Both the position numbers and the translations under genes were made by a program. From Microbacterium ureisolvens (GTDB lineage: Bacteria; Actinomycetota; Actinomycetes; Actinomycetales; Microbacteriaceae): a stretch of DNA of 64,000 bases. The stretch is from assembly GCF_019511645.1 (NCBI RefSeq), contig NZ_JAEUAX010000002.1:124001-188000 (forward strand), read 5' to 3'. Shown one piece after another: positions 34,288-43,038 of the stretch; the stretch's first letter is position 1, and every line of letters starts with the position of its first letter. The notes beneath the pieces were generated by a model. That model saw only the letters and a program-made list of their open reading frames with translations, searched no databases and had not been told where the DNA came from.

Positions 34288-36717
34288 TCAGGAGACGGTC
34301 AGGGAGACGGATGCTGCAGCCAGCCCGTCTGCGGTCACGGTCACCGTCGCGACGCCCGGACCGGTGGGCCGCACGATCGCCAGCGCACGGCCGTCGTGGG
34401 TCGTGACCGAGGGACCCGAGAAGGACTCCTCGGTGCGGATGCGGCCGGTGCCCAGCGCGACGAGCTCGGCGTCGCCGGCGACGGTCACCGTGACGAGCCG
34501 GTCGGCGTCGACCGCGACGACGCCGTCCGCGTCGGCCAGCGAGATCGCGACGAACCCCAGTCCGTCGACCGGAACCTCGGACTCCTCGACGGATGCTGCG
34601 AGCCCCACCTCGCCGGCCGTGCGGAGGGTGCAGCGCCCGATCTCGGAACCGCCGGTGCGGGCGATCGCGACGAGCTCCCCCGGACGGTAGCGGGTCTCGA
34701 AGCACGCACGGAAGGTCTTCTCGGCCCCTACCGCGGCGACTCCCAGCGAGACGCCGTTCAGCTGGAGCTCGACCTCGTCGCCGGGCGCGTACACGTCGAC
34801 CGTCACCGGCGCTCCGTGTGCGGCATCCCACGTCCACGACGACACCGTGTCGTCCCACCCCCAGGGCGTCGTCGCGGTGAGCCGGCCGTGGTGCCGCGGC
34901 GGATGCACCGCCAGGTACGGATCGGTGCGCAGTCCGAACACGATCTCGCGGTAGTACGAGACCGGGCGTCGGAAGCCCGTGATGTCGATGTCGCCGCAGC
35001 CGGCGAGCAGGTGCGGGTACGGTCCCGCGGTGCCGGTCGGCGTGTAGCCCGGTTCGTCGGGGTAGTCGACGCGGCCGATGCCGGCTTCGCCGAGGTAGTC
35101 CCAGCCCGTCCACGTGAAGTCGCCGATCACGTGATCGAGGCGCTCGACGAGCTCCCACATCTGCTCGATCCGCGACGGGAAGGTCTCCGACCCGACGATG
35201 ACGCGGTTGGGGAAGTGTTCCCGGTCGAGCTCGTAGCGCGACTCGGCGTAGTTGAACCCGACGACATCGAGCACCGACGCCGACTCCTCCGTCGAGGCGG
35301 TCACGAGCTCCGACGCGTTGGCTCGGGCCATCATGTCGCCCATCGTCGCCATCATCGTGTTCGGGTCGGCTGCCGCGCTCTCGCTCGCCTCGTCGCCGCC
35401 GGCTTCGCGGAACCGCCCGAGATTGGCGATGATCCCGTTGATGCCGTTCGTGACGAAGCGGCTGTCGTCGTGCGCCCGGACCTCCTCGGCGAGGCGCCGG
35501 CTCCATGCGGAGCCCGCGGGCGTCGCGAGCTCGAGGATCTCGTTCCCGATCGAGTACATGATGACGCTCGGGCGGTTCACGTCCTTGGCGACGAGCGCCG
35601 CGATGTCGTGACGCCACCGCTCGGGGAAGCTCGGGGCGGCGTCGAACGCGACCTTCGAGCGGGTCCAGGTGTCGGTGAGCTCGTCCATCACGAGCACGCC
35701 GTGCCGGTCGCACGCGTCGAGCATCGCGCGGCTCATCGGGTTGTGGGCGCTGCGCAGCGCGTTGAAGCCGGCCGCCTTCAGCAGGCGCACCCGCCGGTCC
35801 TCGGCGGCGGCGAAGGTCGCCGCTCCCAGCGGCCCGCTGTCGTGGTGCACGCAGGCCCCGCGCAGCTTCACCGTCGCGCCGTTGATCCGCAGCCCGCGCG
35901 CCGCATCCACCTGCAGCCGACGGATGCCGAAGGCCGCAGCATCCGTGTCGATCACATCCCCGGCCTCGGTGGCGAGGGCGGTGCGCGCTTCGTACAGCAC
36001 AGGTGCGTCGGTGCTCCACAGTGACGGGTCGTCGACGGCGAGCCGCACGCGCGCGACCGCGTCGGTACCGGGGAGCACCGTCACGGGTGCCGTGCCGCTC
36101 GCGACGTCAGAGCCGTCGGGGGAATGAAGGGTCCAGGTGAGACGGAGCGTACGCGTGTGGCGCGAGGCGTTGCGCACTGTCGTCGCGAGCTCGACGACGG
36201 CGCGATCCTCGTCGATGTCGGGCGTCGTCACGCGCGTGCCGTCGAGCGGGATGTGCACGGGATCGGCGACCACCAGGTGCACCGGACGATAGATTCCCGC
36301 ACCGGAATACCAGCGGCTGTCGCGATGGGCACGGGCTTCCACCGTGACGCGATTGGGCTCGCCGTAGCGCAGGTAAGGGTCGAGCACAGCCTCGAAGGCG
36401 TTGTACCCGTTCGGCTCGTGAGTCACGGCATCGCCGCCCAGGAACACGACGGCGTCCCGGTAGACGCCCTCGAACTCCAGCCGCACGGTCTTCTCACGCC
36501 AGTCGTCGGGGACGTCGAACGTCTTCGCGTACTCGAAGACCCCACCGGGGACGTACCCCGTGTGCACCCCCTGGTCGCTGTCGGCGGAGCGGGGCAGGTC
36601 GCGCACGGCGTCGTGCGGCAGCCGCACGGACCGGGGCGCCGATTCCGGCGTGGGCGCTTCGAAGGCGCCGAGCTTCGGGCCGACGGTCCAGCCGTCCAGG
36701 AAGGGCTGGCGGATCAT
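34288..36717 (-). CDS. beta-galactosidase-like glycoside hydrolase family 2
   Basis: An 809-residue GH2 enzyme: N-terminal jelly-roll sugar-binding domain ('GGVFEYAKTFDVPDDW', 'LEFEGVYRDAVVFLGG'), immunoglobulin-like domain, TIM barrel with 'GACVHHDSGPLGAA', 'ALRSAHNPMSRAML', acid/base Glu in 'MYSIGNEILELA' and nucleophile Glu in 'VIVGSETFPSR', and two C-terminal beta domains. The layout matches the DUF4982-containing beta-galactosidase group. No signal peptide is visible. ATG 36717 overlaps the TetR stop (36714). It belongs to the glycoside locus and would remove a terminal beta-galactose or similar unit. Confidence 0.9.
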   Translation of the reverse strand: MIRQPFLDGWTVGPKLGAFEAPTPESAPRSVRLPHDAVRDLPRSADSDQGVHTGYVPGGVFEYAKTFDVPDDWREKTVRLEFEGVYRDAVVFLGGDAVTHEPNGYNAFEAVLDPYLRYGEPNRVTVEARAHRDSRWYSGAGIYRPVHLVVADPVHIPLDGTRVTTPDIDEDRAVVELATTVRNASRHTRTLRLTWTLHSPDGSDVASGTAPVTVLPGTDAVARVRLAVDDPSLWSTDAPVLYEARTALATEAGDVIDTDAAAFGIRRLQVDAARGLRINGATVKLRGACVHHDSGPLGAATFAAAEDRRVRLLKAAGFNALRSAHNPMSRAMLDACDRHGVLVMDELTDTWTRSKVAFDAAPSFPERWRHDIAALVAKDVNRPSVIMYSIGNEILELATPAGSAWSRRLAEEVRAHDDSRFVTNGINGIIANLGRFREAGGDEASESAAADPNTMMATMGDMMARANASELVTASTEESASVLDVVGFNYAESRYELDREHFPNRVIVGSETFPSRIEQMWELVERLDHVIGDFTWTGWDYLGEAGIGRVDYPDEPGYTPTGTAGPYPHLLAGCGDIDITGFRRPVSYYREIVFGLRTDPYLAVHPPRHHGRLTATTPWGWDDTVSSWTWDAAHGAPVTVDVYAPGDEVELQLNGVSLGVAAVGAEKTFRACFETRYRPGELVAIARTGGSEIGRCTLRTAGEVGLAASVEESEVPVDGLGFVAISLADADGVVAVDADRLVTVTVAGDAELVALGTGRIRTEESFSGPSVTTHDGRALAIVRPTGPGVATVTVTADGLAAASVSLTVS

Positions 36718-37466
36718 GCCTCGGCCGCGTCGATCGCTTCGGGGCTCGCGCCGTCGGAGGCAATCGACGACCCCGTGGTCTGCCCACCGAGCACGTCGAG
36801 CGCGTTCTCGATCCCGACCAGGTCGTATCCGCGGATGAGGCTGCGGAAGACCTCGTGGAGCGCCTCGGCCATGTCTGTCGACTCGGGGTCCAGCAGCCAC
36901 TGCACCTGCAGACCGTCCATCAGCGCGATCGTCGCGACCGCCGCCCTGCCGGGATCGACGCCGTCGACGAGTCGCCCTGCGGCTGCCGCACGCTCGAAGG
37001 AGCCGGTCACGCTCGTGCGGACGTACTCGTAGCGGTTCACGAAGTAGTCGTGCGCGGGATGCGACGGCGCCGTCGCCTCGGCCGACAGCGTGGTGTACAG
37101 CTCGACGATCCCGGGCTGGGCTGCGTTGAACCGTGCGAGCTCGGCGAGCGCCCGCAGCGCCTCCACCCCGTCGGGAACATCGAAGTCGACGCGTTCCCGC
37201 GACAGATTGTCGCGGTGGTCGAGCAGTGCCAGCAGCAGGGCGCTCTTGCTGCGGAAGTGGTGCAGGAGCCCCGCCTCGCTCATCCCGACGCGCTCGGCCA
37301 CCTCACGGAGGGAGCCGGCGCGGTAGCCCGACTGCGCGAACACCTCGAGCGCGGCATCGAGGATCGCGGTGCGCGTCTCCTTCGACTTGGCGTATTCGCC
37401 GCGGGGTTTGCGCGCCCGCGTGGGAGCGGTCTCCGCCTTGTCTGCGGCGGAAGTCTTCTCGGTCAT
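36714..37466 (-). CDS. TetR-family regulator of the glycoside locus
   Basis: A 250-residue TetR protein: basic N terminus ('RARKPRGEYAKSKETR'), HTH 'AALEVFAQSGYRAGSLREVA' and 'GMSEAGLLHHFRSKSAL', ligand domain, then a ~30-residue acidic tail. It is paralogous to the TetR at 24282. It precedes and overlaps the GH2 gene, and diverges from the ABC transporter genes across an AT-rich gap with two operator copies. The start is uncertain: ATG 37466 is 6 bases after TACGGT (minus strand), but an upstream ATG (37499) with another promoter is possible. Confidence 0.86.
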   Translation of the reverse strand: MTEKTSAADKAETAPTRARKPRGEYAKSKETRTAILDAALEVFAQSGYRAGSLREVAERVGMSEAGLLHHFRSKSALLLALLDHRDNLSRERVDFDVPDGVEALRALAELARFNAAQPGIVELYTTLSAEATAPSHPAHDYFVNRYEYVRTSVTGSFERAAAAGRLVDGVDPGRAAVATIALMDGLQVQWLLDPESTDMAEALHEVFRSLIRGYDLVGIENALDVLGGQTTGSSIASDGASPEAIDAAEA

Positions 37467-37535
37467 CGTCACACCGTATCCCCGGGTCGTCTGGGCCATC
37501 TCGGTCGGTGCCCGCCCGGGTCCCTCTTCCTCCGT

Positions 37536-37564
37536 TCTATAACGAATTCCTAATGCTCGCTAGT
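37536..37564 (-). promoter_or_regulatory. TetR operator copy 1 and promoter of the tetR-GH2 operon
   Basis: CTAATGCTCGCTAG (37550-37563) is the first of two 14-base sites that agree in 11 positions (CTARYGCTCRCTAG). On the minus strand TATAGA (37541-37536) is a good -10; the operator would cover the matching -35 area. The second copy begins 31 bases downstream, three helical turns away. Confidence 0.6.
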
Positions 37565-37580
37565 TTTTAATATCAAAAAC

Positions 37581-37610
37581 CTAGCGCTCACTAGAAATTG
37601 CTGTTAGCGT
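37581..37610 (+). promoter_or_regulatory. TetR operator copy 2 and promoter of the ABC-glycosidase operon
   Basis: CTAGCGCTCACTAG (37581-37594) is the second operator copy. A plus-strand -10 candidate TAGCGT lies at 37605-37610, so this copy would cover its -35/spacer. The sequence between the two copies (37564-37580) is almost purely A/T, rare in this window. Confidence 0.6.
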
Positions 37611-37663
37611 CTCCCGCCAGACGGCGATCCGCAGGGGCATCGCCACAGATGAAGGGACCAAGG

Positions 37664-39196
37664 ATGTTCCGTTGGAAGGCCACAGCAGCCACCATCGCGA
37701 TCGCCGCTCTCGCCCTCACCGGCTGCGCCGGTGCCGGGGACGACGGGTCGGGCGGAAGCGACTCCGGCCGCGCAGACCGGCTCACCCTCACGGCGATCGT
37801 CGCCCCCACGAGCTATGACATCGGCCAGGGCGCCGAGTACGGCAACCGCAGCCCGTTCTTCCAGGCGGTGTTCGACACCGTGCTGCAGAAGAACTCCGCG
37901 GGTGAGATCGAGCCCTGGCTCGCCACCGAGTGGGAGTACAACGAAGACAACACCGTGCTGACGCTGACGCTCCGCGACGACGTCGAGTTCACCGACGGCA
38001 CGCCGCTGGACGCCGAGGCGGTCGTGGCCAGCTTCGAGCGCTTCCGCGACGGGACCTCCCCGCAGGCCGCGACCTTCGCCGGCAAGGAGTTCGCGGCGGT
38101 CGACGCCACCACCGTCACCATCACGCAGCCGGCGCCCGACCCGTCGCTCATCAACCTGCTGTCGATCGCCCCCGGCCTCATCCAGGCGCCGTCGACCTTC
38201 GACGACCCCGACTCGGCCACCGAGCCGATCGGCTCGGGTCCGTACGTGCTCGACACCGCGTCGACCGTCACCGGCACGACCTACGTCTATACCGCCAACC
38301 CGGACTACTGGAACGCGGATGCCGTCAAGTACGACAACCTCACCATCAACGTCATCGAGGACCCGACCGCGACCCTCAACGCCATGAAGGCGGGCGAGGC
38401 CAACGGCGCCAAGATCGTGAACAACGACACGATCCCCGAGATCGAGGCATCCGGCTGGACGATCGAGTCCAACGAGCTCGACTTCCACGGCCTGCTGCTC
38501 TTCGACCGCAACGGCGCCATGGCTCCCGAGCTCGCCGATGTGAAGGTGCGCCAGGCGATCAACATGGCCTTCGACCGCGAAGCGCTGCTCGAGGCCCTGC
38601 AGGCCGGCTACGGCACCGTCACCGAGCAGGTCTTCCCCGAGACGTCGGTCGGTTACGACGACGCGCTCGACAGCACCTACGAGTACGACCCGGAAGGCGC
38701 CAAGGAGCTCCTCGCCGAGGCCGGCTACCCCGACGGGTTCTCGATCGACATGATGTCGACCCCCGCCTTCCAGACCACGTTCGACCTCGTCGCGCAGCAG
38801 CTCGCCGACATCGGGATCACGGTCAACTACACCGACCCCGGCACCGGGAACTTCATCACCGACATGCTCGCCCCGAAGTACCCGGCGACGTGGATGGCCC
38901 TCGAGCAGAACCCGGACTGGCAGCTGATCAACTTCATGATCGCGCCCGACGCCACCTTCAACCCGTTCCACTCGCAGGACCCGCAGGTCGACGAGTACAT
39001 CTCGACCATCCAGAACGGCACGGAGGACGAGGCGGAGCAGGCGACGAAAGACCTCAACGCCTGGATCGTCGAGAACGCCTGGTTCGCACCGTTCTTCCGG
39101 GTCCAGGGCACGTACGCGGTCGACGCGAACACGAACCTCGAGTTCTGGCCCACCAACGCCTACCCGTCGATCTTCGACTTCTCGCCGAAGAACTGA
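37664..39196 (+). CDS. ABC transporter substrate-binding lipoprotein, family 5
   Basis: A 510-residue SBP_bac_5 protein. Signal peptide 1-20 with lipobox 'LALTGC' (Cys21), then a Gly/Ser-rich linker. Family blocks include 'EIEPWLATEWEYNEDNTVL', 'DDVEFTDGTPLDAEAV', 'DVKVRQAINMAFDREALL' and 'PEGAKELLAEAGYPDG'. Family-5 proteins bind peptides, nickel, or oligosaccharides and plant glycosides. Glycosidases in the same operon favour a glycoside ligand. ATG 37664 has GAAGGGA 6 bases upstream; it is the first gene of the operon and is followed by a hairpin that may keep its mRNA level above that of the permeases. Confidence 0.9.
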   Translation: MFRWKATAATIAIAALALTGCAGAGDDGSGGSDSGRADRLTLTAIVAPTSYDIGQGAEYGNRSPFFQAVFDTVLQKNSAGEIEPWLATEWEYNEDNTVLTLTLRDDVEFTDGTPLDAEAVVASFERFRDGTSPQAATFAGKEFAAVDATTVTITQPAPDPSLINLLSIAPGLIQAPSTFDDPDSATEPIGSGPYVLDTASTVTGTTYVYTANPDYWNADAVKYDNLTINVIEDPTATLNAMKAGEANGAKIVNNDTIPEIEASGWTIESNELDFHGLLLFDRNGAMAPELADVKVRQAINMAFDREALLEALQAGYGTVTEQVFPETSVGYDDALDSTYEYDPEGAKELLAEAGYPDGFSIDMMSTPAFQTTFDLVAQQLADIGITVNYTDPGTGNFITDMLAPKYPATWMALEQNPDWQLINFMIAPDATFNPFHSQDPQVDEYISTIQNGTEDEAEQATKDLNAWIVENAWFAPFFRVQGTYAVDANTNLEFWPTNAYPSIFDFSPKN

Positions 39197-39201
39197 ATCC
39201 T

Positions 39202-39240
39202 CTCCCCGCCCGCCTGCGCGCTCCGCGGGCGGGCGGGGAG
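39202..39240 (+). terminator. intra-operon hairpin after the binding-protein gene
   Basis: A perfect 13-bp stem (39202-39214 with 39228-39240) and 13-base loop fills the gap between the binding-protein stop and the permease gene. Such hairpins usually partly terminate or protect upstream mRNA so that the binding protein is made in excess. Confidence 0.6.
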
Positions 39241-39261
39241 ACACCACCCACGGGAAGCGAC

Positions 39262-40203
39262 ATGCTTGCATTCATCCTCCGGCGCCTGCTGTCGGGCGTC
39301 ATCCTCATCGCGGTGATCTCGTTCCTCGCGTTCGTCCTCCTCTACGCGTCGGGCGGCGACATCGCCCGCCGCATCCTGGGCGAGAACGCCACCGCCGAGA
39401 CGGTCGCGAAGAAGACGGAGCAGCTGGGGCTCGACGAGCCGCTGCTGCAGCAGTACTGGAACTGGGTCACCTCCGCGCTCACCGGCGACATGGGCCGCAG
39501 CTGGTTCACCGGCGAGCTGGTCTCGACGAGCGTCAGCAACCGCCTCGCGGTCACCCTCTCGATCGTCATCGGCGCGACGATCGTCTCGGCCGTCATCGCG
39601 GTCGTCCTCGGCATCCTCGCCGCCCGCCGCGGCGGTTGGGTCGACGGCAGCGTCCAGGTGATCTCCCTCATCGGCTTCGCCATCCCCGGCTTCCTCATCG
39701 CGCTCGGCCTCGTGCTCGTGTTCGCGATCAACCTGGGCTGGTTCAAGGCCACCGGCTACGTGCCACTCACGACCTCGGTGGTGGGATGGCTCTCGTCCGT
39801 CACCCTCCCGATCGTGGCGCTGTCGATCGGCGCGATCGCGGCGGTGTCGCAGCAGGTGCGCGGCTCCGTCATCGACGCGGTCTCGCGCGACTACGTCCGC
39901 ACGCTCCGCGCGCGCGGCCTCAGCACGAACTCCGTCGTCTACCGCCACGTGCTGCGCAACGCCGGAGGGCCTGCTCTCGCCGTGCTGGCCGTTCAGTTCA
40001 TCGGCCTTCTCGGCGGTGCCGTCATCGTCGAACAGGTCTTCGCGATCCCCGGCATGGGCCAGCTCACGGTCCGCGCGACGACCCTGGGCGACATCCCCGT
40101 CGTGATGGGCGTGGTGATCGCGTTCGCGATCATCGTCGTCATCGTGAACCTCCTCATCGACCTCGCCCAGGCGGCGCTGAACCCGAAGGTGCGACTCTCA
40201 TGA
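39262..40203 (+). CDS. ABC transporter permease, DppB-type
   Basis: A 313-residue inner-membrane permease with six predicted helices. N-terminal 'MLAFILRRLLSGVILIAVIS' and 'LGLDEPLLQQYWNWVTSALT' are typical of DppB/OppB proteins; the coupling EAA loop is 'DYVRTLRARGLSTNSVVYRH', and 'EQVFAIPGMGQLTVRA' is the C-terminal conserved block. It forms the pore with the permease half of the next protein. Its stop overlaps the next ATG. Confidence 0.9.
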   Translation: MLAFILRRLLSGVILIAVISFLAFVLLYASGGDIARRILGENATAETVAKKTEQLGLDEPLLQQYWNWVTSALTGDMGRSWFTGELVSTSVSNRLAVTLSIVIGATIVSAVIAVVLGILAARRGGWVDGSVQVISLIGFAIPGFLIALGLVLVFAINLGWFKATGYVPLTTSVVGWLSSVTLPIVALSIGAIAAVSQQVRGSVIDAVSRDYVRTLRARGLSTNSVVYRHVLRNAGGPALAVLAVQFIGLLGGAVIVEQVFAIPGMGQLTVRATTLGDIPVVMGVVIAFAIIVVIVNLLIDLAQAALNPKVRLS

Positions 40204-42062
40204 CCGCCATCGACGTCCCCCTCGACGTACCGGTCGCCCCGGTACGCGTCTCGCTCTGGCGCCGCCTGCTGCGCCGACCCGTCGGCCTCGCCTCGCTGAT
40301 CTTCCTGGTCCTGCTCGGAGTGATCGCCATCATCGGCCCGGCGATCGCCCCGCAGGACCCGAACTACGCCGACATCCGCAACGTGCTCGCCCCGCCGAGC
40401 GCGGCGCACCTCCTCGGCACCGACGGCAGCGGCCGCGACGTCTTCTCCCGCCTGCTGGCTGCCACCCAGACGACCGTCGCCGCGGCCCTTCTCGCCCTCG
40501 TCGTGGCGCTCGTCCTCGGCGTGATCAGCGGCCTCATCGCCGGCTACTACCAGGGCTGGTTCAACAGCGCGGCGACGTGGGTCACCGAGCTCAACATGGC
40601 GCTGCCCGGCATCGTGGTGCTCCTCGCGGCGCGCGCCGTGCTCGGACCGTCGGTGTGGATCTCGATGTTCATCTTCGGCATCCTGCTCGCACCTGCCTTC
40701 TACCGGCTGGTGTACGCGTCGGTGACCGCCGTGCGCACCGAGCTGTACGTCGATGCCGCGCGCGTGTCGGGTCTCAGCGACACGCGCATCATCGGACGCC
40801 ACGTGCTCTCGGTGGTGCGAGCCCCGATCATCATCCAGTCCGCGATCATCGCGGGCATCGCCATCGCCATCCAGTCGGGACTCGAGTTCCTGGGGCTCGG
40901 CGACATCGCCGTGCCGACCTGGGGTCAGATGCTCAACGACGGCTTCAAGAACATCTACAAGGAACCGCTGCTGATGCTCTGGCCGTCTCTGGCGATCGCG
41001 CTCACCTGCATCGCCCTGACGCTCCTGGCCAACGTGATGCGCGACGAGATCGAGCGCACCGTGTCGGTGCGCCGCAAGCGCCGTCGTGCGGTCGCGACCG
41101 CGACCGGCTCGGTGGCCGCGGTGACGACCTCCGTCGGGCTCAGCGGCGGCGACGTCGTCGACCTGGACGAACCGCCGATCTTCGAGAGCGACGGTGTCAT
41201 CGTCCACAAGGGCGACGCACGCACCAAGGCCACCGAGAAGGTGCTCGACGTCCGCGATCTCCACGTGGGCTACGACCAGCCCGACGGGTCGCACATCGAG
41301 GTCGTCCACGGCGTCTCGCTCGACATCCGCAAGGGCGAGGTGCACGGCCTGATCGGAGAGTCCGGCTCGGGCAAGACGCAGACCGCGTTCGCGGTGCTGG
41401 GTCTGCTCCCCCGCGGCGGCCACGTCACGGGCGGCTCCATCCTGTACGAAGGCGCCGAGCTCGCGGGCGCCGACGACCGCGGCTACGCCGGTCTGCGCGG
41501 CAGGCGCATCGGCTACATCCCCCAGGAGCCGATGTCGAACCTCGACCCGTCGTTCACGATCGGCAGCCAGCTGGTCGAGCCGCTGCGCAAGAACCTCGGC
41601 CTGTCGAAGAAGGCGGCCGCCGACCGCTCGCTCGAGCTGCTGGCACGCGTCGGCATCCCGAACCCGAAGCGCACGTTCGACGCCTACCCGTTCGAGGTCT
41701 CGGGCGGCATGGCGCAGCGCGTGCTCATCGCGGGCGCGGTCTCGACCGACCCGGACCTGATCATCGCCGACGAGCCGACCACGGCCCTCGACGTCACCGT
41801 GCAGGCCGAGGTGCTCGAGCTGCTGCGCGACCTGCAGGCCGAGCGACACATGGCCATGCTCCTCGTCACGCACAACTTCGGCGTCGTCGCCGACCTGTGC
41901 GACCGGGTCACGGTCATGCAGAGCGGCCGGTTCGTCGAGCAGGGCCCGGTGCGCGCGATCTTCAACGACGCGCAGCACCCGTACACCCGGGCGCTGCTGG
42001 ACGCGATCCTCGACGAGGGTCCCGCCCGTGGCCCGCTCGTCACGAAGGGAGCACGAGCATGA
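40200..42062 (+). CDS. fused ABC permease (DppC) and ATPase (DppD)
   Basis: A 620-residue fusion. Residues ~1-290 are a DppC-type permease ('PPSAAHLLGTDGSGRDVFSR', EAA loop 'LYVDAARVSGLSDTRIIGRH', 'GLEFLGLGDIAVPTWGQML'). A basic/disordered linker (~290-345, 'RRKRRRAVATATGS') joins it to an ATPase with Walker A 'GESGSGKT' (386-393), signature 'VSGGMAQRVLIAGA' and Walker B 'LIIADEPTTALD'. In most family-5 systems these are separate genes. Such fusions are known in actinobacteria. It energises and forms half of the pore of the glycoside importer. Confidence 0.9.
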   Translation: MTAIDVPLDVPVAPVRVSLWRRLLRRPVGLASLIFLVLLGVIAIIGPAIAPQDPNYADIRNVLAPPSAAHLLGTDGSGRDVFSRLLAATQTTVAAALLALVVALVLGVISGLIAGYYQGWFNSAATWVTELNMALPGIVVLLAARAVLGPSVWISMFIFGILLAPAFYRLVYASVTAVRTELYVDAARVSGLSDTRIIGRHVLSVVRAPIIIQSAIIAGIAIAIQSGLEFLGLGDIAVPTWGQMLNDGFKNIYKEPLLMLWPSLAIALTCIALTLLANVMRDEIERTVSVRRKRRRAVATATGSVAAVTTSVGLSGGDVVDLDEPPIFESDGVIVHKGDARTKATEKVLDVRDLHVGYDQPDGSHIEVVHGVSLDIRKGEVHGLIGESGSGKTQTAFAVLGLLPRGGHVTGGSILYEGAELAGADDRGYAGLRGRRIGYIPQEPMSNLDPSFTIGSQLVEPLRKNLGLSKKAAADRSLELLARVGIPNPKRTFDAYPFEVSGGMAQRVLIAGAVSTDPDLIIADEPTTALDVTVQAEVLELLRDLQAERHMAMLLVTHNFGVVADLCDRVTVMQSGRFVEQGPVRAIFNDAQHPYTRALLDAILDEGPARGPLVTKGARA

Positions 42063-42949
42063 GCACTCCGCTGGACACCCGGGTGCAGGCCGCCCCGTCC
42101 CAGGACACCCCGCTGCTGGACGTCAAGGACCTCGTCGTCGAGTACCCCGGCAAGGGCTTCCGCGCGCAGCCGTTCCGGGCCCTCAAGGGCGTCTCGCTCG
42201 ACATCCTGCCGGGCGAGACCATGGGCCTCGTCGGCGAGTCGGGGTCGGGCAAGACCACGCTCGGCCGTGCCGCGCTCGGGCTCGCGCCGGTGACCGAAGG
42301 GTCGATCATGTACGACGGGCGCGACATCTCGCACCTGAAGCGCCAGCAGCGCCGGGCGCTCAGCTCCGAGATCCAGGTCGTGTTCCAGGACCCGTACTCG
42401 TCGCTGAACCCGTCGATGACCATCGAGCAGATCCTCACCGAGCCGCTCACCGCGGCGGGCGTCTCGTCGAGCGCGGCGAAGGGACGCGTGCGCGACCTGC
42501 TCGATCAGGTCGGGCTGCCGGCCGACGCCCGCGGGCGCCTCCCCCGCGAGTTCTCGGGAGGTCAGCGCCAGCGCGTCGCGATCGCGCGGGCGCTCGCCCT
42601 TGAGCCGCGGCTCATCGTGTGCGACGAGCCGGTGTCGGCGCTCGACCTGTCGACACAGGCCCGCGTGCTCGATCTGTTCATCGACATCCAGAACCGCACC
42701 GGCGTCGCGTACCTCTTCGTCACGCACGACCTCGCGGTGGTGCGCCACATCAGCCACCGCGTGGCCGTGATGTACCGCGGCGAGATCGTCGAGACCGGTG
42801 ACGGCGACCGGGTGACCTCCGAGCCCCGGCACCCGTACACGCAGCGGCTCTTCATGGCTGCGCCCGTGCCCGACCCCGACAAGCAGGAGCAGCGCCGCAC
42901 CGCACGGCGCGCCCTCCTCGACGCCGAAGCGTCCGCGAGCGTCGCCTGA
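42059..42949 (+). CDS. ABC transporter ATP-binding protein, DppF/OppF type
   Basis: A 296-residue ATPase: Walker A 'GESGSGKT' (59-66), Q-loop 'VVFQDPYSSLNPSMTIEQIL', signature 'FSGGQRQRVAIARAL', Walker B 'LIVCDEPVSALD', H-loop 'FVTHDLAVVRHI', and the family-5 C-terminal 'HPYTQRLFMAAPVPDP'. It pairs with the ATPase half of the preceding fusion. The ATG overlaps the previous stop. This completes a four-polypeptide importer (binding protein, DppB, DppCD, DppF). Confidence 0.92.
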   Translation: MSTPLDTRVQAAPSQDTPLLDVKDLVVEYPGKGFRAQPFRALKGVSLDILPGETMGLVGESGSGKTTLGRAALGLAPVTEGSIMYDGRDISHLKRQQRRALSSEIQVVFQDPYSSLNPSMTIEQILTEPLTAAGVSSSAAKGRVRDLLDQVGLPADARGRLPREFSGGQRQRVAIARALALEPRLIVCDEPVSALDLSTQARVLDLFIDIQNRTGVAYLFVTHDLAVVRHISHRVAVMYRGEIVETGDGDRVTSEPRHPYTQRLFMAAPVPDPDKQEQRRTARRALLDAEASASVA

Positions 42950-42953
42950 CGAA

Positions 42954-43006
42954 GACGGATGCTGCGGCCCGCCGCCTTCCACGGGCGCCGGGTCGCCGCA
43001 TCCGTC
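42954..43006 (+). other. hairpin formed by an inverted GGATGC-word pair between dppF and GH3
   Basis: GACGGATGCTGCGGC (42954-42968) and GCCGCATCCGTC (42995-43006) are complementary apart from a 3-base bulge (TGC), with a 26-base loop. It may be a partial terminator or mRNA processing site. It is an inverted pair of the over-represented word described in the findings. Confidence 0.5.
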
Positions 43007-43038
43007 CCCTGAAACCCCTTGAGAAAGAGCCTCCCCTG

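Noticed and set aside
39993..41978. 661-residue minus-strand open frame opposite the ABC genes
   Set aside because: Composition is antisense-type (Val/Asp/Arg/His), and the plus strand encodes intact transporter motifs.
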